A stretch of 64,000 bases of DNA from Pseudomonadales bacterium (GCA_012103535.1 WLWQ01000003.1:1-64000); one strand, 5' to 3'; positions 24,782 through 34,427 are shown, numbered from the stretch's first letter. Notes: generated by a model not told the origin, from the letters alone. Made by a program: numbers and translations.

Positions 24782-26029
24782 CTAACTAAACATATCGAAC
24801 GGCTGGAAACGGCCATTCAAAAGCTCCGCGCCTCCATCGTGACCCAACCAGCCCTGAACCATGGTCTGGTAGACGCGTCTGAAGTCAGTGGTATGACCTA
24901 AGTTATCGCCCTCTGCCAGATTGGTCAGGCTAGGCAGTTCTCCATAGTGGCCGCCCTTAACTTGATTGCCGACGACAAACATTGCATTAGCTGCACCGTG
25001 GTCAGTACCCAGACTAACATTCTCTGGAACACGCCGACCAAATTCAGAAAAGATCATTAGCGCCACGTCATCTGCTCTGCCGATTCTTTCCAGATCGCGA
25101 ATGAATGTAGCGACAGCATCGGAAGTGTAAGTTAACAAGCGCCGATGCACATTGTTTTGGAATACGTGCGTGTCAAAAGCATTATTGCGATAAGACACAT
25201 AATAGAGCTTGGTTGGCATGCCTGAATCGATTAAGGAAACCACTTTCGGCAGATCGAGACTGTTAACACCGTAGTCGACCGGAGAACTGTAATTTGACCA
25301 GGCCTGTCTTACCAGCGCCGATGCATCGTTAGCACTGCGTGCGATATCTAACAGAAAACGCCGGGAAGGATTTTCTACATTGCCCACATCCGGAACTCGA
25401 TCCAATGCTTCTTTTTCTTCGTGAAATGCTTCCCGCATAAAACGGTTTGGTTGATCGAAGACAACGGGCACGTGGCGCTCACTGCGCACGGCAAGTGACT
25501 GACGTGACGCGACGTTTACGACATAGTTAGAAGGCGCCGAGGGTTCCATATCATCGGCAAGTCTACCGACCCAACCGTATTCTTCCCCACTGTTGGGTGC
25601 CGCAGTGTGCCAATAGGCCATGGAAGTAAAATGGGAAAAAGACGGATTGTCATAACCACAACCGTGAACGATTGCCATCTTGCCGTCTTTATAAAGGCTT
25701 TCGAATCCCGCCATGCCGGGATTCAGACCAAAATGATCATCTAGAATTCTCAACTCGTTTTTAGGAAGTCCAATCTCAGGCCGATGGCGATAGTAGGCAT
25801 CGTCTCCGTAGGGGACGACGGTGTTTAATCCATCGTTGCCGCCGGACAATTCCAATACCACCAGGATCTTGCCATTAGCGGCCGCAGTAGCTGCTGCTTC
25901 GGCAACGCGGCCGAACATGGAAGGAGCGAGGGCAGAACCAGCTAAACCGGCTACGCCGAGCGCACTCATGCCTTTACTTAAAACTTCCCGACGCTTCATT
26001 TTATTCTTAAGCAAGTCTTTTGATTTCAT
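24782..26029 (-). CDS. DUF1501 domain protein, Tat-exported
   Basis: The 415-residue protein carries a twin-arginine signal (KRREVLSKG followed by a hydrophobic run, residues 10-45). The domain starts 'KILVVLELSGGNDGLNTVVPYGD' (split) and has 'HFGLNPGM', 'GCGYDNPSFSHF' and the late 'FSEFGRRVPENVSLGTDHGAAN' (split), the hallmarks of DUF1501. This family has an alkaline-phosphatase/sulfatase-like fold, with His and Asp residues near the end of the chain that could bind metals. The reaction is not known. DUF1501 genes usually accompany DUF1800 genes; here DUF1800 is 36 bp upstream. Both are placed before the lipoprotein quinoprotein in one operon. Confidence 0.9.
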   Translation of the reverse strand: MKSKDLLKNKMKRREVLSKGMSALGVAGLAGSALAPSMFGRVAEAAATAAANGKILVVLELSGGNDGLNTVVPYGDDAYYRHRPEIGLPKNELRILDDHFGLNPGMAGFESLYKDGKMAIVHGCGYDNPSFSHFTSMAYWHTAAPNSGEEYGWVGRLADDMEPSAPSNYVVNVASRQSLAVRSERHVPVVFDQPNRFMREAFHEEKEALDRVPDVGNVENPSRRFLLDIARSANDASALVRQAWSNYSSPVDYGVNSLDLPKVVSLIDSGMPTKLYYVSYRNNAFDTHVFQNNVHRRLLTYTSDAVATFIRDLERIGRADDVALMIFSEFGRRVPENVSLGTDHGAANAMFVVGNQVKGGHYGELPSLTNLAEGDNLGHTTDFRRVYQTMVQGWLGHDGGAELLNGRFQPFDMFS

Positions 26030-26065
26030 AACTATTCTTCTTGGGGATAGAATTCTTAATGTTTT

Positions 26066-27895
26066 TTAGCTTAATTGATACTCGGGCTGACTGAATAACA
26101 GATGCAGTGTCATTCGCAGCGAATCTTCCATATAGGATTGTGCATCAGCGATATTGGTCGTGCCTAATTCATCACTTAGAAAGTCGATTAGCATATTTCT
26201 TGCATCTGCTCCGGGAGCCACTCGCATAAATCTTGCTATAAAGAAATCGACAACTTCTGCAGTGTTAGTGAGTTGTTGTTCAGTAACCATTAGGCTCAGG
26301 TTTAGTCGCGCCGTGTGCCGCGGTATTGGTTTCACTCTTTCGATTGCCATTTGCCAACCACGAAAACTTCCATAGCGAGTATTGAAATCTTCATCCCTGT
26401 CCGCCAGCATATTCGACTCGGCCATTACCTGCCCTTCGCCAATGCTGGAAGGCTGTGTGGCAGAAGTAATATCCATGCCTTCACGAATGCGCCGCGCCAC
26501 GCTTTGAATCTCGCGGCTGCCATTACGACGATCGGAAGGTATAAAGTTAATATCCGGAAACAAAACGTCGCGGGCAAAGTTGCCTCTTTCTAATAGCAAT
26601 CCTGGAGTAACCCAGCTCCTGCCGCCGGCCCAACCTGCGACTGTGGGAGGACGAAATAAGGTTTGTCCCAGTGCCCCGGTTGCTTGATTAAAATCCGGTA
26701 CACCAGGCGCATCTTCCAAGCCAAGTTTCACGTAAGTTGAAACGGCTAATTCAACCGGGCTCTTTATGTGGGTTCCAACCGATGCAGCACTGTAAAAATC
26801 TTTCGATAGAAACATTGTCTCCAGTAGAGGTGCGACTTCATAGTTTGAATCACGAAATACACTTCCCAGTTCCTGCTGCAATTCAGGACTTAAATCATCT
26901 CTCACAAAAAAGCGGTACATCTTTCCGGCGATGTATTCCGCAGTGACTGGTTGATCCATGATGATATCGATGACTTCTATACCATCGAAGTTGCCACTGT
27001 GCCCTAGAAACTGTTTAACACTGTCATCGTGTTGTTCTTCATTTATTACGAACTCGAGATCGACATAATTCCAACCCGTAAAAGCGCGGGCTGCTTCCCG
27101 AATATCAGCTTCGCTGTAGTTACCAACGCCCATGGTAAACAGTTCCATGATTTCGCGGGCAAAGTTTTCGTTCGGGGCACCTTTAACATTTACCCCTGCG
27201 TCTAAAAAGGACAGCATGGCAGGATCTTGGGCAACTGCCACCATCAAGTCGCGAAAGTTGCCAGTTCCCATTTCATGAAACAGTTCGATTTCCATTAACA
27301 GTTTGCGGTAGTCGCGGACCTTGCTCTCGTTGACTGCGTAATGGCCGTGCCAGAACAGCGCCATTTTTTCCTGCAGCGGATTGTTAGAGGCAACCATGCG
27401 ATTCGCCCACCAGTAGGCAACACGATTGGTCTCCAGCACACTAGCCCTTAACCAATAGAAAAATTTATTGACCACCGGTTGCAAGCGGCGATTGCCGGTA
27501 GGCTTTACTCTAATACCCAAGGCTTCGCCGGTTTCTTTTGCCAGGTCAGTAGTTGCTGGCCGACTGGGAGGAAAAGGTTCTAGTCCTGGATCATGAATTC
27601 CAGAATGGTCGAAGGGCTGTAAATGATTGTTCGCTGCAGGCTCGAAGTGCACCAGACTGCGCACCGCTTCCTGCGCTGACATGGATGCCAGTTCCTCAAT
27701 GTCGTCAGGTGTTCCACCGAATCCTGCCCGCTCTAAAAGATGAGCAGCACGATCATAATTCCAATCGGTGTTTGCTATCGGCGAGAGTTCATCTTGCCAG
27801 GAAACGATTCCGCCTTGCTGGGCGAGAACAGGGCTAACTATTAGTAAAGCCGCAATTCCCAGGCTCTGAAGGGCTTTAATTATGCGTCCTCTCAT
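26066..27895 (-). CDS. DUF1800 domain protein, secreted
   Basis: The 609-residue protein has a signal peptide ending near residue 26 (VLAQ) and the DUF1800 core: 'AAHLLERAGFGGTPDDIEEL', 'MALFWHGHYAVNESKV', 'NENFAREIMELFTMGVGNYSE' (split), 'AARAFTGWNY' and 'RPPTVAGWAGGRSW'. The family is helical, without a known reaction, and almost always sits next to DUF1501 in an exported pair. The longest frame begins at 27943, but ATG 27895 has GGAG nine bases upstream and gives a normal signal peptide. It appears to be the first gene of the operon DUF1800-DUF1501-quinoprotein-quinohaemoprotein-DUF6122. The 128 bp before it (27896-28023) should hold the promoter. Confidence 0.9.
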   Translation of the reverse strand: MRGRIIKALQSLGIAALLIVSPVLAQQGGIVSWQDELSPIANTDWNYDRAAHLLERAGFGGTPDDIEELASMSAQEAVRSLVHFEPAANNHLQPFDHSGIHDPGLEPFPPSRPATTDLAKETGEALGIRVKPTGNRRLQPVVNKFFYWLRASVLETNRVAYWWANRMVASNNPLQEKMALFWHGHYAVNESKVRDYRKLLMEIELFHEMGTGNFRDLMVAVAQDPAMLSFLDAGVNVKGAPNENFAREIMELFTMGVGNYSEADIREAARAFTGWNYVDLEFVINEEQHDDSVKQFLGHSGNFDGIEVIDIIMDQPVTAEYIAGKMYRFFVRDDLSPELQQELGSVFRDSNYEVAPLLETMFLSKDFYSAASVGTHIKSPVELAVSTYVKLGLEDAPGVPDFNQATGALGQTLFRPPTVAGWAGGRSWVTPGLLLERGNFARDVLFPDINFIPSDRRNGSREIQSVARRIREGMDITSATQPSSIGEGQVMAESNMLADRDEDFNTRYGSFRGWQMAIERVKPIPRHTARLNLSLMVTEQQLTNTAEVVDFFIARFMRVAPGADARNMLIDFLSDELGTTNIADAQSYMEDSLRMTLHLLFSQPEYQLS

Positions 27896-28023
27896 GAGGT
27901 TATTCTCCAGCTGCACTCTTCTGGTTATAACGCGGACAACCACTTTAGTCTATTTTGGAAGTCTGTTGAATATGGAATAGTGCCTTTTAACACTAAAATA
28001 CTAGTTTTAATACGCTCGTAAAA

Positions 28024-29982
28024 TTAGTCGGGCAGCGCGAAAACCAACAGCTCATCATCGTTTTCTCTACCGCCCCCTGCGACCGCAATATATTGCTTCC
28101 CTTCAGACATGTAAGTCATCGGTGGTCCATGCAGACGCTGATCAACAAAAACTTCCGCTACTGTTTCTCCGGTCGCTTTATCCAGAGCAACCAGGATTGA
28201 ACCCTGTGCCTCCGGATCGATTTCATCTTTTTGCGCGAGAAACGAAATCAACAATGTTTTGGTGACCAGAATGCCCCCTTCTGCCACAACATCGTCGTAA
28301 ACACTGCCTAAAGGTGGAAGGTCCAGATGTTCTAACAATGGATGATTTGCTGGTCCTTTTCCGAACGGTATCTGCCACACATGATCACCTGTGTTTAGAT
28401 CAATCGCAGTAATTCTTCGATAGGGCGGTTTTAGTAGAGGCAAGCCGAAAGGTCCCACTTGTCTTTCCATTTGAATTACGTAGGGCCAATCCGAAGTTCC
28501 CTGTGGGGGTGCTATCAACGACATGCCATGGGGCCGGGTGGCAGACGGGATATACAAAATTCCGGTTTCAGGATCGATGCTTGCACCGGGAAAGTTTGCG
28601 CCACCACCAGCACCGGGAACGACGAAGGTAGCAAGCTTGTCATCGCTTCCACGGACTATGGGTGGAGTAAAAATTGGACCTAACAAAAAATTACTGGCGA
28701 TCTCTCGCGCCTCCGCTGCAATCTCTGGTGTAAAGTCGATTAAATCTGCTTCGGTAATGCCCTGGCGATCGAAAGGAGCTGGCTTGGTTGGAAATGGTTG
28801 TGTTGGGTGCGCTCTCTCGCCAGGTACAGTGCTAGCCGCCACCGGTCGTTCTTCAATTGGCCAAACTGGCTCACCGGTAATGCGATCGAATACGTAGGTG
28901 AATGCTGTTTTAGAAACCTGGGCGACTGCTTTAACTGGTTCTCCGTCAACAACGATATCCACCAGGTTGGGTGCAGAGCCGATATCATAGTCCCAGAGAC
29001 CATGATGTACGGTTTGAAAATGCCAGAGCCGCTCTCCGGTCTCAATGTCCAGGGCAACTAGTGCTTCGGCATACAAATTTTCGCCAAGTCGCATGCCGCC
29101 CCAATAATCATTGGTGGGTGTAGAGGTTGGTAAGTAAACAATGCCTGCTTCCTCATCTGCCGACATGAAAGTCCAGACATTGGTATTGCCAGCAATGCGC
29201 CAAGAATTGTTCTCCCAGGTCTCGGTAAATTGTTCACCTTCTTGCGGAATTGTATTGAAACGCCATTTGAGTTCACCGGTGTAAGTATCGTAAGCACGCA
29301 CATGACCCGGAGGAGAACGGTTATACATGCCGTAATCGAATATCTTTGAACCAACGATAAGGGAATTGCCAACTGCGATAGGGGCGGCACCTGCGGTAAT
29401 AAAATTTGATTCAAATTCTAAGCGCCCTAAGTTCTGACTAAGATCGATATAGCCATCTTCACCAAAATTCGAATCGGGTTGGCCCGTGACAGCATCGATG
29501 GACAACAGTTGTTTACCGAGAGTTGCAACGAATATTCGCTCTATGTCGCCGTCGGTCCAATACTCGATGCCACGAATCATGATGTTGGTTTGAATGGGTA
29601 GTCCAAAACGGTAGCTCTCGGGATCGATTAACCACAGCTCTTCTCCAGTTTTAGAATCTAAAGCTGCAACCATGCCGTGATTGGTGTTTACGTACATGGT
29701 TCCATCTACTACCAATGGCACGGCGCGATAGTCTGCAGTTCCGTAGCCAACTCCTACCGCTAAGCGCAGGTCAGCGGATTGCCAGCGCCATGCCACCTCC
29801 AGGTCTGCAAAATTTTCGGCGTTTATTTGATCTAAGGAAGAGTACTTTGCCGAACTGTGATCGCCGCCGGCGTGTCGCCAGTCTCCGCTGCCAGCAGAGG
29901 CAGTTTCAGTCGCATCTTGGCTGCAACTACTTAGAAATGAACAAAGAAAGAGAATCGGGATAGAAAATTTGAAGCGGCTCAT
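28024..29982 (-). CDS. lipoprotein PQQ-dependent dehydrogenase, copy B
   Basis: The 652-residue protein is a close copy of the ones at 22773 and 32406. The lipobox is 'FLSSCSQDA' near residue 22. It keeps 'SAKYSSLDQI', 'GHVRAYDTYTGELKWRF', catalytic 'HHGLWDYD' near residue 326 and 'AQVSKTAFTYVFDRITGEP' with the PQQ-contact Lys. Differences are concentrated in the N-terminal 60 residues and around the substrate side of the propeller ('NIMIRGIEYWTDG' against 'AQTRGIEYWTDG'), so the copies may differ in substrate or timing. It is transcribed alone: DUF3300 lies 112 bp upstream and DUF1800 128 bp downstream. Confidence 0.9.
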   Translation of the reverse strand: MSRFKFSIPILFLCSFLSSCSQDATETASAGSGDWRHAGGDHSSAKYSSLDQINAENFADLEVAWRWQSADLRLAVGVGYGTADYRAVPLVVDGTMYVNTNHGMVAALDSKTGEELWLIDPESYRFGLPIQTNIMIRGIEYWTDGDIERIFVATLGKQLLSIDAVTGQPDSNFGEDGYIDLSQNLGRLEFESNFITAGAAPIAVGNSLIVGSKIFDYGMYNRSPPGHVRAYDTYTGELKWRFNTIPQEGEQFTETWENNSWRIAGNTNVWTFMSADEEAGIVYLPTSTPTNDYWGGMRLGENLYAEALVALDIETGERLWHFQTVHHGLWDYDIGSAPNLVDIVVDGEPVKAVAQVSKTAFTYVFDRITGEPVWPIEERPVAASTVPGERAHPTQPFPTKPAPFDRQGITEADLIDFTPEIAAEAREIASNFLLGPIFTPPIVRGSDDKLATFVVPGAGGGANFPGASIDPETGILYIPSATRPHGMSLIAPPQGTSDWPYVIQMERQVGPFGLPLLKPPYRRITAIDLNTGDHVWQIPFGKGPANHPLLEHLDLPPLGSVYDDVVAEGGILVTKTLLISFLAQKDEIDPEAQGSILVALDKATGETVAEVFVDQRLHGPPMTYMSEGKQYIAVAGGGRENDDELLVFALPD

Positions 29983-30057
29983 TGGGTATTCCGCGCAGGA
30001 TTTTGGTCAGTGTATCAAAACCTCTACCCTGCCGGTATGGATTGACTGAACGCGCGG

Positions 30058-30083
30058 GAGTTCCCAACTGAGCGTGGGAACTC
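30058..30083. terminator. hairpin downstream of DUF3300 gene
   Basis: GAGTTCCCA-ACTGAGCG-TGGGAACTC is a perfect 9-bp stem located 12 bp after the DUF3300 stop. The - strand side is followed by GC-rich sequence and no T-run, so termination efficiency is uncertain; the + strand side ends with TTTT. Confidence 0.5.
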
Positions 30084-30094
30084 TTTTCCAGTGT

Positions 30095-32224
30095 TTACGG
30101 ATTGCGTCTGTTGCCGGTTGCTCGGCTGCTGCGACCACCAACGGCTGATGGTCGACGGCTAGAACTCGACGCAGCTGAGCGATTAGATCTTGGAGCTGGC
30201 TGACTTCTGACTGAAGGTCTAGACACCTGAGGTTGCGAGCGCTGGCTTCTCTGCACAGAGGATGATCCTCGTCTACTGGAGTTGAAAGTACTAGAACGCT
30301 GGTTACTGTTGGAACGGACACTTGGAGCCTGTCTCCTTGGCGTCGAACTCTGCGCACAAGAGCGAGATGATGACTGGCTCTGCACATTTGCGCGTCTACG
30401 GTTGTCTCCACCTACATTGCGCTGACTGCGCTGATTGGAGAATCGGCTAACTCCGCTCGCAGGACTGCGTGTCTCAGTTTGCTGCCGCGGCTGTCTCTGA
30501 ACCTGAGTACGTTGTCTCGGGGTACTCGAAGTCACGTTGCGGCGTTGACGATCGGAACTGATTCTCGGCACGGTTGAATTTCGAGTTGGCCGGCGTGTTT
30601 GGGCTGTAGTCGTCGAGGGATTTGCAGGTGCAACAATTGCAGAACTGTCTTCCCTGGGTGCGGTTCGGCGCGAATTATTGCTATTCGAAACAGACCGACC
30701 TCTGGAGCGATTTCGAAATGCATCAAAAGTTGCTCCAGTATTTTGTTCAACATTTCTTCGGTTAGTCTCGCGCGTCGCTGCCGATGCATTCGGTGCGGGT
30801 GTGCGGGCACTCTGCGCACCGCTCCCACGCAAGGCATTAAATCCATCTGCACTGCTGCCATTCGTTCGGCGAGTACCGCGCGGAACCGGAGAGGTGGTTT
30901 GCGCATTTCTAGTTGCATCGCCCCGTGTGGCCCGCCCTGCAGTTAGCGCGTTTGCATTACTGCCAAGATCATTCAATTGTTCACCATTAGTTCTTCCACC
31001 ATTGATTCTTCCACCACTACGCCGATCACCAGTGCCGCGACCGCGCTGGGCGCTAAATTCACTGGCAGAATTCGGATTCGATAATGATCTTGGTCCGTTC
31101 GCTTGTGACCGTCGTCGATCGGCAGCGAAATCTCCTACATTCCTTCTATCTCCTCCGCCATTGTAACTGCGGCCTCCCACATAATAATTGTCATAACGAT
31201 TATCATAAGGTCTGGAACCGAAATGTCTTTGGGGACGCCAATAGCTACCGTAGCGATGTCTGTCGCCAAAACGACGATAGCTATTGTTCACGTAGTAGTT
31301 GTTAAAGACGTTTATCGATGGGCGACGATAATGATAGTCGTTGTAATAGTAGCGACTCCCATAATAAGGATGGTAGCGATAACTCGGATGATAGACATGT
31401 AAGAAGTGATCCGACCAGCCAATGGAGAATGCAGTAGTTACGCCCCAAAAGAATCCCGAATGAAAGCGGTGTCCAACTGGATACGGATAGTAGTAAACCG
31501 GGCGCGGAACCGGATGATAGTGATAGACCGGTACATGTTGTTCAACAATGACTTCTTCAACAATGTATTGTGGAACATAGACAACTTCTTTTTCCACTTG
31601 TGTAATAACGATGGTTTCCTGTTCAGCTTCTTGCACAACTTCAACAGTTTGGCGTTCATCAGTTTCTAAATTTCCCGCATCAAAGGCAAGCTGTCGAAAA
31701 TCTTCGATCGCTTCCAGCACATCCGTCTGCTGACTAATCACCGCTTCACCCAGTTGCCAGGTGGAATCGATGTTCTCATTCATGATCTCTATTACTTCAG
31801 GATAATTAAGCAGCGCAATAATAGAGTCATCCCAGGATTCTTCAGGCTCCAGGTTTTCGTCCTCCTGAAGTCGTTCTAAAAAGCGAGCAGCGAGAACGAT
31901 TTCCAATGGATAGGTTGAAGCAGGCAGGACGATTGCTAACAAATCATCCGGATATAAGGCATAGGGGCCAACCAGGAATTGCAATTGTTCTGTGGTATAG
32001 AGAATCTCTTGAGCCGGCAGTCCGCCTAATTCAGGTGCAGTATCGGCTTGCACTTCTGCTGGCGCTGAAGTTGAATTCGTGGAAATAGGAGCGCTGGCAT
32101 CGATGGCATTGGAATTATCGGCATTAGCATCTTGCGCCAGAGCTGTCTGCCCCAGGATTATGTAAAACCCTGCAATAGCAAGAATGGGATTAAACAGTCT
32201 GCAGTATTCGCGTGTTGTAATCAT
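30095..32224 (-). CDS. DUF3300 protein with long Arg/Ser/Gln/Asn-rich tail
   Basis: The 709-residue protein has a signal peptide to about residue 31 (ALAQ). The DUF3300 domain (about residues 70-215) has 'LQFLVGPYALYPDDLLAIVLPASTYP' (split), 'LLNYPEVIEIMNE' and 'YVPQY'. A Tyr/His/Pro-rich stretch follows (about 245-345), and the last ~360 residues are disordered and rich in Arg, Ser, Gln, Asn and Thr with almost no acidic residues. DUF3300 proteins are periplasmic and of unknown role. The basic tail may bind polyanions such as nucleic acid, polysaccharide or LPS. It is transcribed alone. The low-complexity DNA gives several long spurious open frames on the other strand. Confidence 0.85.
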   Translation of the reverse strand: MITTREYCRLFNPILAIAGFYIILGQTALAQDANADNSNAIDASAPISTNSTSAPAEVQADTAPELGGLPAQEILYTTEQLQFLVGPYALYPDDLLAIVLPASTYPLEIVLAARFLERLQEDENLEPEESWDDSIIALLNYPEVIEIMNENIDSTWQLGEAVISQQTDVLEAIEDFRQLAFDAGNLETDERQTVEVVQEAEQETIVITQVEKEVVYVPQYIVEEVIVEQHVPVYHYHPVPRPVYYYPYPVGHRFHSGFFWGVTTAFSIGWSDHFLHVYHPSYRYHPYYGSRYYYNDYHYRRPSINVFNNYYVNNSYRRFGDRHRYGSYWRPQRHFGSRPYDNRYDNYYVGGRSYNGGGDRRNVGDFAADRRRSQANGPRSLSNPNSASEFSAQRGRGTGDRRSGGRINGGRTNGEQLNDLGSNANALTAGRATRGDATRNAQTTSPVPRGTRRTNGSSADGFNALRGSGAQSARTPAPNASAATRETNRRNVEQNTGATFDAFRNRSRGRSVSNSNNSRRTAPREDSSAIVAPANPSTTTAQTRRPTRNSTVPRISSDRQRRNVTSSTPRQRTQVQRQPRQQTETRSPASGVSRFSNQRSQRNVGGDNRRRANVQSQSSSRSCAQSSTPRRQAPSVRSNSNQRSSTFNSSRRGSSSVQRSQRSQPQVSRPSVRSQPAPRSNRSAASSSSRRPSAVGGRSSRATGNRRNP

Positions 32225-32338
32225 TATAGCCCCCAGTTTATGTAGAACCGCAGCGAGTCGGCGGGGATTCGCGATTATTAGAATACCTCAGGAAAAATGA
32301 ACAATTGCTTAAGAGGTCTAAGGATTTATTTATCCTCT

Positions 32339-32354
32339 GTTCAGGTACCTGAAC
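32339..32354. promoter_or_regulatory. perfect 16-bp palindrome upstream of DUF3300
   Basis: GTTCAGGTACCTGAAC reads the same on both strands. It lies about 115 bp before the start of the DUF3300 gene (- strand) and 52 bp after the stop of the lipoprotein quinoprotein gene. It has the form of a binding site for a dimeric regulator; which one is unknown. Confidence 0.45.
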
Positions 32355-32365
32355 GAGAGTGGAAC

Positions 32366-32394
32366 CAGAGGAAAATCGAGATGACTTTCCTCTG
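32366..32394 (-). terminator. hairpin after lipoprotein quinoprotein copy C
   Basis: CAGAGGAAA and TTTCCTCTG form a perfect 9-bp stem around an 11-base loop, 11 bp after the quinoprotein stop. The - strand sequence after the stem is GTTCC, so the T-run is weak. Terminator function is likely from position. Confidence 0.55.
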
Positions 32395-32405
32395 CAAGCT
32401 TTTAT

Positions 32406-34358
32406 CTATTCCGGCAGCGCAAACACCAGAAGTTCGTTGTCATCATCTCTACCTCCACCTGCGACAGCAATGTATTGCCTACCATCTACTTGATAACTCA
32501 TAGGAGGTCCATGCAGACGTTGATCGACCATGACTTCGCCTAAGAGCTCTCCGGTCATCTTGTCATGAGCAACCAGAATAGAGCCATGCGCTTCAGGATC
32601 TATTTCATCTTTCTGTGCCAGATAAGAAACAAGCAGCGATTTAGTAATTAACACTCCACCTTCGGCAACAACATCGCTATACACACTTCCCATAGGCGGA
32701 AGATCTAAATGTTCCAGCATGGGATGATTCGCCGGTCCTTTACCAAAAGGAATCTGCCAAACATGTTCGCCGGTGTTTAAGTCGATCGCCGTAATGCGTC
32801 GGTAAGGCGGCTTTAACAGTGGCAAACCAAACGGTCCTACCTGGCGATCCATTTGAATGACATAAGGCCAATCGGAAGTATCATCGGGTGGAGGTACCAG
32901 TGACATGCCATGTGGCAGTGTCGCCGAAGGGATATAAATAATGCCGGTTTCAGGATCGACAGTAGCACCTGGAAAGTTCGCACCGCCCCCTGCCCCCGGC
33001 ACAACAAAAGTGGAACGCTTACCATCAGTGCCGCGCACTATTGGTGGTGTGAAAATTGGGCCGAGTAAGAATTCTGTAGCTAGCTCTCGTGCCGCCGCAG
33101 CAATTTCCGGCGTGAAATCAATTAGGTCATCTTCACTTATACCTTGCCGGTCAAACGGAGCCGGTTTGGTGGGAAAAGGTTGAGTCGGATGCAGTCTTTC
33201 TCCTGGAATGGTACTGGGCTCAACTGGTCGTTCTTCAATTGGCCACACCGGTTCGCCAGTAATTCGATCGAAGACATAAGTAAATGCAGTCTTGGATACC
33301 TGGGCAACCGCTTTAATAGGTCTGCCATCGACAACGATGTCCACAAGATTTGGCGCAGACGCAACGTCATAATCCCACACACCGTGATGCACAGTTTGGA
33401 AATGCCAGATTCTTTCACCGGTTTCAATATCAAGGGCAACGATAGATTCCGCAAACAAGTTTTCTCCTAAACGAAACCCACCCCAGTAATCATTAGTAGG
33501 TGTCGAAGTGGGCAGATAAACAATTCCGGCTTCTTCGTCTGCTGACATATAAGTCCAGACGTTAGTATTTCCAGTTACTCGCCATGAATCGTTTTCCCAG
33601 GTTTCATTACCGTACTCACCTGCCTGGGGAATTGTGTTGAAGCGCCATTTGAATTGGCCGGTGTAAGCATCGAAAGCTCGAACGTGACCCGGCGGACTCC
33701 TGTTGAACATGGAGAAATCGTAAATCTTCGAGCCAACGATCACGGTTGTTCCCACCGCAATTGGCGGAGCACCATGGGTGATGTTATTCATCTCAAACTC
33801 GAGCCTGCCGAAATTCTGCCGCAGATCGACATAACCTTCATCACCAAAATCAGGATCAGGTTGACCAGTTGAGATGTCTACTGAAACCAACTGCTTGCCA
33901 TTGGTTGCAATAAATAGCCGTTCGATTTCACCGTCGGTCCAATACTCAATGCCACGGGTTTGAAGTGGCGAAAAAAGCGGCGGGCCGTATTCGTAACTTT
34001 TGGGATCGAATACCCAAAATTCTGCACCTGTTGCCGGGTCGAGTGCCGAGATCAAGCCATGATTGCTATTAACATACATAACACCATCGATAACCAGCGG
34101 CACCGCGCGGTAATCACCCGTAGGATAGGCAAGCTCTGACGGTAATTCGAGATCAGGACTTCGATAGCGCCAGGCAACTTCCAGCTGTTCAAAATTGCTG
34201 GCATCGATTTGATCTAATGGCGCGTATTTTTCACCTAGATGATTGCCGCCATGATGACGCCACTCGCCTACTACAGTGGTTTCTTCTTCAGTTTCAGTAG
34301 AACATCCTAATAACGAGAAAACTAAGAGAGGAACTAAAACGCTCTTTTTCATACTCAT
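32406..34358 (-). CDS. lipoprotein PQQ-dependent dehydrogenase, copy C
   Basis: This 650-residue protein is the third close copy. The lipobox is 'SLLGCSTET' near residue 19. It has 'GEKYAPLDQI', 'GHVRAFDAYTGQFKWRF', catalytic 'HHGVWDYD' near residue 323 and 'AQVSKTAFTYVFDRITGEP'. Its second half is closest to copy B ('GLPLLKPPYRRITAIDLNTG' in both), whereas the first half shares 'ITHGAPPIAVGT' with copy A, which hints at past recombination between copies. Two ATG codons (residues 1 and 3) are possible. It is separated from the upstream gene at 34494 by 135 bp that contain a terminator, so it is probably a separate unit. Confidence 0.9.
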   Translation of the reverse strand: MSMKKSVLVPLLVFSLLGCSTETEEETTVVGEWRHHGGNHLGEKYAPLDQIDASNFEQLEVAWRYRSPDLELPSELAYPTGDYRAVPLVIDGVMYVNSNHGLISALDPATGAEFWVFDPKSYEYGPPLFSPLQTRGIEYWTDGEIERLFIATNGKQLVSVDISTGQPDPDFGDEGYVDLRQNFGRLEFEMNNITHGAPPIAVGTTVIVGSKIYDFSMFNRSPPGHVRAFDAYTGQFKWRFNTIPQAGEYGNETWENDSWRVTGNTNVWTYMSADEEAGIVYLPTSTPTNDYWGGFRLGENLFAESIVALDIETGERIWHFQTVHHGVWDYDVASAPNLVDIVVDGRPIKAVAQVSKTAFTYVFDRITGEPVWPIEERPVEPSTIPGERLHPTQPFPTKPAPFDRQGISEDDLIDFTPEIAAAARELATEFLLGPIFTPPIVRGTDGKRSTFVVPGAGGGANFPGATVDPETGIIYIPSATLPHGMSLVPPPDDTSDWPYVIQMDRQVGPFGLPLLKPPYRRITAIDLNTGEHVWQIPFGKGPANHPMLEHLDLPPMGSVYSDVVAEGGVLITKSLLVSYLAQKDEIDPEAHGSILVAHDKMTGELLGEVMVDQRLHGPPMSYQVDGRQYIAVAGGGRDDDNELLVFALPE

Positions 34359-34427
34359 ACCAATTAGTTAGTTTTTCGATCTTCCAAGTTTTGTTTACGA
34401 ATTTATTGCTGGTCCAGAAATGCAGAA

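Noticed and set aside
30007..31669. Several long open frames on the other strand or frames of the DUF3300 gene, up to 162 codons
   Set aside because: They are Arg/Cys/Ser-rich products of biased low-complexity DNA and show no start signals or family motifs.
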